Source of the DNA: Bacillota bacterium
GTDB lineage: Bacteria > Bacillota > Clostridia > Lachnospirales > Lachnospiraceae
Direction: 5' to 3'
Assembly (NCBI GenBank): GCA_023460575.1
Contig: JAEWPQ010000278.1
Location: 1-26,238 of the forward strand
Length of the DNA: 26,238 nt
Made by a program: the position numbers and the translations under genes. Below are positions 21,406 through 26,238 of this stretch, piece after piece. The first letter of the stretch is position 1. Every line of letters starts with the position of its first letter. The notes under the pieces are model-generated. The model did not search any database. It had not been told where the DNA came from and was given only the letters and a program-made list of their open reading frames with translations.

Positions 21406-22314
21406 TTAAGTGAATTCTTTCACAATTTTTATATATTCGATTGCATGGTAATTCAGATATGATCCTTTACGGTAAGCGGCCACAAAATCAACCATTGTAT
21501 TAGGTGTGCCAAAGGAAAAACACACCAGCTTATCAAGGAAATTCATATGTTTTAAATGTGTATCAGTAACAAAGGCAACACCGTAGTTTTTTGAAACCAG
21601 CTCTGCGCCTGCTCTGATATTGCTTGTAATCAGTATCTTATTCGGCTGGAATCCAATCTGCTGAAAAACACGGTCTACCGTCTGGCGTGAGCGCTGGTTT
21701 GTTTCCTGAAGAATGAAACGTTCGTCCTGAAGGAGTGATAAATCATACCATTGATGGGTGCAGCCCTCTTTCGTTATCCCCTGGTCTGCCAGAGGATGAT
21801 TGACTGACATGATCAGAAACATCTCTTCATGACTGATCACTTCATATTCTACCTCCGGGCTTTTCACGGGTTTGTTAAAAAACGCCAGGTCTGTCTCACC
21901 GGATAGTATCATATTCTCCAGGGTGGCTGAAGAGGATTCCTTAATATTAATAATAACATTTGGATACAGGCTCCTGAAGATAGGGAGCGTACATGGAAGC
22001 ATGTAGGTTCCACGCATAACAGGAAAGGCAATGTTTAATACACCGATATTGCTTCTAATAATATCTGACAGTTCATTGTCTAATTCTTTTTTTAGCTGGA
22101 GGATTTCTCCGGCTTTTTTTACGTATCGCTCTCCGGCATAAGTGAGTATGAAACGGTTTCCAATTTTTTTAAACAATCTTTGTCCAAGGCTGCTTTCCAG
22201 GCTTTGCAGGAATTTAGTAAGCGTAGGCTGGGAAATATATAAGGAATTAGCAGCTTTGGTTATATTCTGATGCTTGGCAACAGCTAAAACATAATTCAAA
22301 TCTTTAAAATCCAT
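21406..22314 (-). CDS. LysR-family transcriptional regulator
   Basis: 302 residues. The N-terminal winged helix has the LysR signature: YVLAVAKHQNITKAANSLYI followed by SQPTLTKFLQSLESSLGQRLF (residues 8-48). A linker helix and a two-lobed periplasmic-binding-like effector domain follow (about 90-300). The start has GAGGTGACG upstream. It is divergent from the transporter, isomerase and hydratase genes across a 197-bp gap with a palindrome at 22377-22392, the classic layout for a regulator activating its neighbour in response to a pathway metabolite. In E. coli ybhD holds the equivalent position beside ybhH. Confidence 0.92.
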   Translation of the reverse strand: MDFKDLNYVLAVAKHQNITKAANSLYISQPTLTKFLQSLESSLGQRLFKKIGNRFILTYAGERYVKKAGEILQLKKELDNELSDIIRSNIGVLNIAFPVMRGTYMLPCTLPIFRSLYPNVIINIKESSSATLENMILSGETDLAFFNKPVKSPEVEYEVISHEEMFLIMSVNHPLADQGITKEGCTHQWYDLSLLQDERFILQETNQRSRQTVDRVFQQIGFQPNKILITSNIRAGAELVSKNYGVAFVTDTHLKHMNFLDKLVCFSFGTPNTMVDFVAAYRKGSYLNYHAIEYIKIVKEFT

Positions 22315-22376
22315 AGTATCGTCACCTCGTAATAATTTTACCTGAAATCTTAATGAAATACAAGAATATTATAGCC

Positions 22377-22392
22377 AAAAACTATAGTTTTT
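22377..22392. promoter_or_regulatory. Perfect 16-bp palindrome, candidate LysR binding site
   Basis: AAAAACTATAGTTTTT is a perfect inverted repeat, extended by CC/GG five bases farther out on near-symmetric flanks. It lies 62 bp upstream of the LysR start codon and about 120 bp from the transporter start, where a LysR regulator normally binds. Weak promoter-like elements (TATTGT, 17 bp, TATAAT ending near 22463) are downstream, as expected for an activated promoter. Confidence 0.5.
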
Positions 22393-22511
22393 ATGGAAAA
22401 CATGAATTAGACATATGGTTTTGGACATGTTATATTGTTTTTATCGATAGGATTATATAATTCAGAGATGGTAACCGTAAAGAAAAAATTTAATAATGAG
22501 GTGGAACAGGC

Positions 22512-23786
22512 ATGAACTACATAGATATTATATCTATACTATTTTTGTTTGTAGTAGTGGCAATTGGGTTTGTTAAAAAGTGCAATATTGGTGTTCTGGC
22601 AATCGGATCAGCGTTGATTCTTGCCAGATTGGGGGGCCTAAGTGACAGCAAGGTACTGGCTGGTTTTGATGCGAAATTGTTTATTACACTGGTTGGTGTA
22701 TCATTTTTGTTCAGCGTTGCACAGGTGAATGGTACGTTGGAACTTGTTGCAAAAAAAGGAATCGGACTTGCAGGAAAGAGAACCTATCTGGTTCCGGTCA
22801 TTATCTTCCTTGTATCTGGTATTCTGACAATTATCGGACCTGGAAATATCCCGGTAGGAAACTTAATGACAGTCGTTGCTGTAACGGTTGCTGTCAGTAT
22901 GGGAGAAAATCCATTGTTATTCGCTCTGGCGGCTAAAGTGGCAGCCAATGGTTTTACGCTGTCCCCATTAACCCCTCCGGGAGTATTGATGGAGAAGCTT
23001 GGAACAGAGGCAGGTTTTACCGGATTTGAACTTCCAGTCATGTGGAACTGCATTTTATGGGCAACGATTCTTATGATAGGTTTTTCTATTTATTATAAGA
23101 TCTGGAAAATTAAACCTGCGGAAAAAGGCGATATATCATTAAAAGTGAAAGAGCATCTTAATAAACAGCAGTGGATCACAATCACTGGAGTACTGGTTAT
23201 GGTAGTCATGGTTGTCGGTCTGAATATTAACGTAGGGCTTGCTTCATTTTTTGTTGCAGCAGTACTGGTGGTTTTAGGCGTAACAGATGAAAAGAAAGCA
23301 TTGGTAAAGGTACCATGGGGAACACTCATCTTAATCTGCGGCGTAGGTGTTTTGATGAATGTTGTAATTGAGCTTGGCGGACTGGACCTGATGTCAAAAG
23401 GGCTTTTATCTGTCATGACACCAAAGACAGCGGCTCCGATCATTGCAATCAGTTCTTCTGTTTTGTCATTTTTCAGTTCAACGACAGGTGTGGTAATGCC
23501 TTCCATGATTCCTACACTTGGTCCGATCGTCGAATCATTAGGAACTGGCAACGCCGGTTTTGCACAGCTTGCCAGCGTAGTAATTACTTCTTCTTTATCT
23601 GCAGCATTTAGCCCGGCATCTACCGGTGGCGGACTCATTCTGGCTGCATATATGACAGCGTCCAGTTCTGAAGATAAAGATCAGGAGCAGAATAAACTGT
23701 TCGGACGCCTGTTTCTGATTGCAATTGTTTGTGTAATTGCAAATGCAATTTTAGCAACAATCGGAATTTATGGAATTATTCGCTAA
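22512..23786 (+). CDS. MatC-like dicarboxylate/tricarboxylate carrier
   Basis: 424 residues, about 11-12 membrane helices, in the ArsB/NhaD/DASS ion-transporter superfamily. The N-terminus (IGFVKKCNIGVLAIGSALIL, GFDAKLFITLVGVSFLFSVA, QVNGTLELVAKKG) fits the MatC_N domain of malonate/dicarboxylate carriers. Repeated discontinuous motifs NGFTLSPLTPPG and SFFSSTTGVVMPSMIPTLG resemble the paired substrate/ion-binding hairpins of this superfamily. The start follows AATGAGGTGGAACAGGC. It is the first gene of an operon with a PrpF-like isomerase and an aconitase-like hydratase, so it probably imports their substrate. Confidence 0.88.
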   Translation: MNYIDIISILFLFVVVAIGFVKKCNIGVLAIGSALILARLGGLSDSKVLAGFDAKLFITLVGVSFLFSVAQVNGTLELVAKKGIGLAGKRTYLVPVIIFLVSGILTIIGPGNIPVGNLMTVVAVTVAVSMGENPLLFALAAKVAANGFTLSPLTPPGVLMEKLGTEAGFTGFELPVMWNCILWATILMIGFSIYYKIWKIKPAEKGDISLKVKEHLNKQQWITITGVLVMVVMVVGLNINVGLASFFVAAVLVVLGVTDEKKALVKVPWGTLILICGVGVLMNVVIELGGLDLMSKGLLSVMTPKTAAPIIAISSSVLSFFSSTTGVVMPSMIPTLGPIVESLGTGNAGFAQLASVVITSSLSAAFSPASTGGGLILAAYMTASSSEDKDQEQNKLFGRLFLIAIVCVIANAILATIGIYGIIR

Positions 23787-23800
23787 TTGGAGGAAGCATA

Positions 23801-24943
23801 ATGTTAAATAGGCAAAGAAGAAGAATTCCCTGTTCCATTATGCGGGGAGGTACCAGTAAAGGTGTTTACATACTGGAAAATTATCTCCCTTCTGAAGAAC
23901 AGGAAAGAGATGAAGTTCTCATGAAAATCATGGGAAGTCCTGATATTAAGCAGATCAACGGTCTGGGTGGCGCAGCTTCTGTCACCAGCAAGGTTGCAAT
24001 TATAGGAGTATCCTGCCGTGCAGATGCAGATGTGGATTATACCTTTGCACAGGTATCAGTGGATAAACCCCTTGTAAGCTTTAAAGGAAATTGCGGCAAT
24101 ATTTCTTCAGGAGTCGGTCCTTTTGCGGTTGAACAGGGACTTGTAAAAATAACTGAGCCGGTCACAATTGTTAAAGTGTTCAATACCAATACCGGGAAAA
24201 TTATTGAAGAAGAGGTACAGGTAGAAGATGGAGCAGTCAAATACGATGGTGATTTTGCCATCGCCGGGGTTCCGGGAACCGGTGCTCCGGTTAAGCTGAA
24301 GTTTTTAGATCCTGCAGGAAGTGTTTCCGGAAAACTTCTGCCTACAGGAAATGCTGTAGATGTGCTGGAGGTTCAGGGCATTGGGCAGGTAGAAGTATCC
24401 ATTGTCGATGCAGCCAATCCTTTGGTATTTGTAAAGGCTTCTGCTTTGGGACTGACAGGAAAAGAACTTCCAAAAGAGCTGGATTCTGATCAGGAAAAAC
24501 TGGATCTTTTAGAGACAGTAAGAGGACTCGCAGCTGTAAAAATGGGATTAATAACCGATTATAAAAAATCAGCGTGGGAGATGCCAGGAATTCCTAAAAT
24601 GACTTTTGTGGCAGAACCCGATGAGTATGTGACCAACTCGGGAAGTACCATAAAGGGAGAGAGCATTGATCTGTTATCCCGTATGATGTCCATGCAGAAG
24701 ACTCACCCTACCTACGCCATGACTGGTGCCATGTGTACAGCGGCGGCTGCCATTATTCCTGGCAGTGTGGTAAATCAGGTTTTAAGACCGGGAGCAGATA
24801 CAAAGTTTATCCGTATCGGTCATGCAGGCGGTATTTTGGAAGCAGGTGTTGATTTCCATGTGGAAGGAAATGAAACGATCGTGGAAGATACATTCGGATT
24901 TCGGACCGCAAACCTGATACTGGAAGGAATTACATATTGCTGA
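23801..24943 (+). CDS. PrpF-family isomerase/tautomerase
   Basis: 380 residues from ATG 23801 (TTGGAGGAAGCATA upstream), 14 bp after the transporter. The N-terminal IPCSIMRGGTSKGVYI is the PrpF signature; GLGGAASVTSKVAII and FKGNCGNISSGVGPFA follow, the latter carrying the conserved Cys region. The C-terminal repeat of the diaminopimelate-epimerase-like fold includes THPTYAMTGAMCTAAAAIIP and IRIGHAGGILEAGVDF. The family shifts C=C bonds in unsaturated tricarboxylates: PrpF on methylaconitate, GalD on oxalomesaconate, Adi1 on aconitate. The substrate here is unknown, but pairing with an aconitase-like hydratase suggests an aconitate-type compound. Confidence 0.93.
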   Translation: MLNRQRRRIPCSIMRGGTSKGVYILENYLPSEEQERDEVLMKIMGSPDIKQINGLGGAASVTSKVAIIGVSCRADADVDYTFAQVSVDKPLVSFKGNCGNISSGVGPFAVEQGLVKITEPVTIVKVFNTNTGKIIEEEVQVEDGAVKYDGDFAIAGVPGTGAPVKLKFLDPAGSVSGKLLPTGNAVDVLEVQGIGQVEVSIVDAANPLVFVKASALGLTGKELPKELDSDQEKLDLLETVRGLAAVKMGLITDYKKSAWEMPGIPKMTFVAEPDEYVTNSGSTIKGESIDLLSRMMSMQKTHPTYAMTGAMCTAAAAIIPGSVVNQVLRPGADTKFIRIGHAGGILEAGVDFHVEGNETIVEDTFGFRTANLILEGITYC

Positions 24944-24992
24944 CAGGGAATGATGAAACAACTTAATTGTTAGAAAGCAGGAGGATTAAGAC

Positions 24993-26238
24993 GTGGTAAA
25001 ACTTTATGACAGCGGCGTATATCTGATGAATGGACAGGAAATTGTTTCTGAGGAAGATTACCTGAAATCAGGAGCCCTGACAGATTCAGAAAAAGAAGAA
25101 GCAAAAAAAGGGACCATATCCTATGGTATTTTAAAGAGCCATAATACTTCTGAAGATATGTCCCATTTAAAAATTAAATTTGATGCCATGACCTCCCATG
25201 ATCTCACTTTTGTAGGAGTTATCCAGACGGCGAAAGCATCTGGCATGGATAAATTCCCTATTCCTTATGTACTGACCAACTGCCACAATTCTTTGTGTGC
25301 AGTTGGCGGTACCATAAATGAAGACGATCATGTTTTTGGTTTGTCAGCGGCTCAAAAGTATGGTGGCATCTATGTTCCGCCTCATATTGCTGTTATTCAT
25401 CAGTATATGAGGGAAATGCATGCAGGCGGAGGTCAGATGATATTGGGTTCTGATTCCCATACCCGTTATGGCGCACTTGGCACCATGGCAATTGGTGAAG
25501 GTGGCGGCGAGCTGGTAAAACAGCTTCTTTGCGATACATATGATCTGGCTTACCCGGATATTATTGCAGTCTATCTGACAGGAAAACCAAATCCCGGAGT
25601 GGGTCCGCAGGATATTGCACTGGCAATTATCGGCGCAGTATTTAAAAATGGTTATGTGAAAAATAAGGTTATGGAATTCGTTGGACCAGGAATTGCCTCT
25701 ATGAGCACGGACTACCGTAATGGAATTGATGTAATGACAACGGAAACCACCTGCTTAAGCTCCATTTGGAGTACGGATGAGGATACAAAAAATTACTTAT
25801 CCGTTCATGGCAGAGAGTCAGATTACCAGGAATTAAAACCTGCAGCCAGGGTATTTTACGATGGTTGTGTCTATGTGGATTTAAGTACGGTGAAACCTAT
25901 GATTGCACTGCCATTCCACCCAAGCAATACCTATGAAATTGATGAGCTTAATGAAAATCTGGGCGACATTCTACGCCTGGTAGAAAAAGAGGCAGAGAAA
26001 GTAAGCAAGGGACGTGCTCCATTTACTCTGACTGATAAAATTATCAATGGTAAACTTCAGGTTCAGCAGGGAATTATTGCAGGCTGTGCCGGAGGCAATT
26101 ATACCAATGTTATAGAAGCTGCCAATGCTTTAAAGGGAAGAGACTGCGGCTATGGTGAGTTCTCCCTTTCCGTTTATCCTTCTTCACAGCCTGTTTACAT
26201 GGATCTGGTGAAAAAAGGTGCTGTGACAGACTTAATGG
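24993..26238 (+). CDS. Aconitase-family hydratase, YbhJ-like (3' end outside window)
   Basis: 415 codons are visible from GTG 24993 (AGCAGGAGGATTAAGAC, good spacing), 49 bp after the isomerase; the frame runs off the window. Family motifs are PIPYVLTNCHNSLCAVGGT, VFGLSAAQKYGGIYVPPHIA, the aconitase signature LGSDSHTRYGALGTMAIGEG and GCAGGNYTNVIEAAN, with conserved Cys residues that could hold a [4Fe-4S] cluster. The layout resembles E. coli YbhJ more than canonical AcnA or AcnB. It should hydrate or dehydrate a tricarboxylate or related acid together with the isomerase encoded upstream. Confidence 0.9.
   Translation, partial: MVKLYDSGVYLMNGQEIVSEEDYLKSGALTDSEKEEAKKGTISYGILKSHNTSEDMSHLKIKFDAMTSHDLTFVGVIQTAKASGMDKFPIPYVLTNCHNSLCAVGGTINEDDHVFGLSAAQKYGGIYVPPHIAVIHQYMREMHAGGGQMILGSDSHTRYGALGTMAIGEGGGELVKQLLCDTYDLAYPDIIAVYLTGKPNPGVGPQDIALAIIGAVFKNGYVKNKVMEFVGPGIASMSTDYRNGIDVMTTETTCLSSIWSTDEDTKNYLSVHGRESDYQELKPAARVFYDGCVYVDLSTVKPMIALPFHPSNTYEIDELNENLGDILRLVEKEAEKVSKGRAPFTLTDKIINGKLQVQQGIIAGCAGGNYTNVIEAANALKGRDCGYGEFSLSVYPSSQPVYMDLVKKGAVTDLM

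Overview
The window looks like a chromosomal segment of a low-to-mid GC anaerobic Firmicute, most likely a Lachnospiraceae / Clostridium cluster XIVa organism. This is inferred from AGGAGG ribosome sites, TTGACA/TATAAT-type promoters, an archaeal-type (non-discriminating) aspartyl-tRNA synthetase, an AP2/Tn916-int style recombinase of the MPRRGENIYKRKDGRW type, and the general gene style. It is not confirmed by any search. Both window ends cut genes: an ABC-F ATPase on the left and an aconitase-family hydratase on the right.

Left part (1-4994): the 3' part of an ABC-F ATPase; a methyl-accepting chemotaxis protein on the minus strand; a tyrosine recombinase on the minus strand; and a NUDIX hydrolase. 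The recombinase sits between two perfect 17-bp inverted repeats (2892-2908 and 4301-4317). Between them is a near-ideal sigma-A promoter pointing out of the segment toward the NUDIX gene. Inversion would point it at the chemotaxis receptor. I read this as a self-contained phase-variation switch (inverton).

Middle-left (5000-9240): an archaeal-type aspS-like gene interrupted by one in-frame TAG where the family usually has Gln. It is preceded by a leader with a short ORF ending Asn-Arg-Asp-Asp-Asp and several competing hairpins. Then come a minus-strand methyltransferase and a two-domain enzyme with a LicC/PntC-like nucleotidyltransferase fused to a HisC/CobD-like aminotransferase.

Central zinc locus (9286-16072): a Fur-family regulator (probably Zur) with two Fur-type 7-1-7 operators around its promoter, a small Cys/His-rich membrane protein, ZnuA, ZnuC, ZnuB, a COG0523 (CobW-like) GTPase, a fusion of a degenerate COG0523 domain to a DUF318/ArsP-like permease, and the DUF1980/TIGR03943 partner. 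Short spacings and overlaps suggest one or two transcripts devoted to zinc acquisition.

Right part (16165-26238): a tandem HD-GYP-like protein with an MFS exporter; a 400-nt leader with a short ORF, two intrinsic terminators and a competing antiterminator ahead of a complete ABC-F ATPase (a layout typical of antibiotic-inducible attenuation); a nitroreductase-like protein; and a LysR regulator divergent from a MatC-like transporter, PrpF-like isomerase and aconitase-like hydratase. That last set resembles E. coli ybhD-ybhH-ybhI-ybhJ and probably handles an unsaturated tricarboxylate or related acid.
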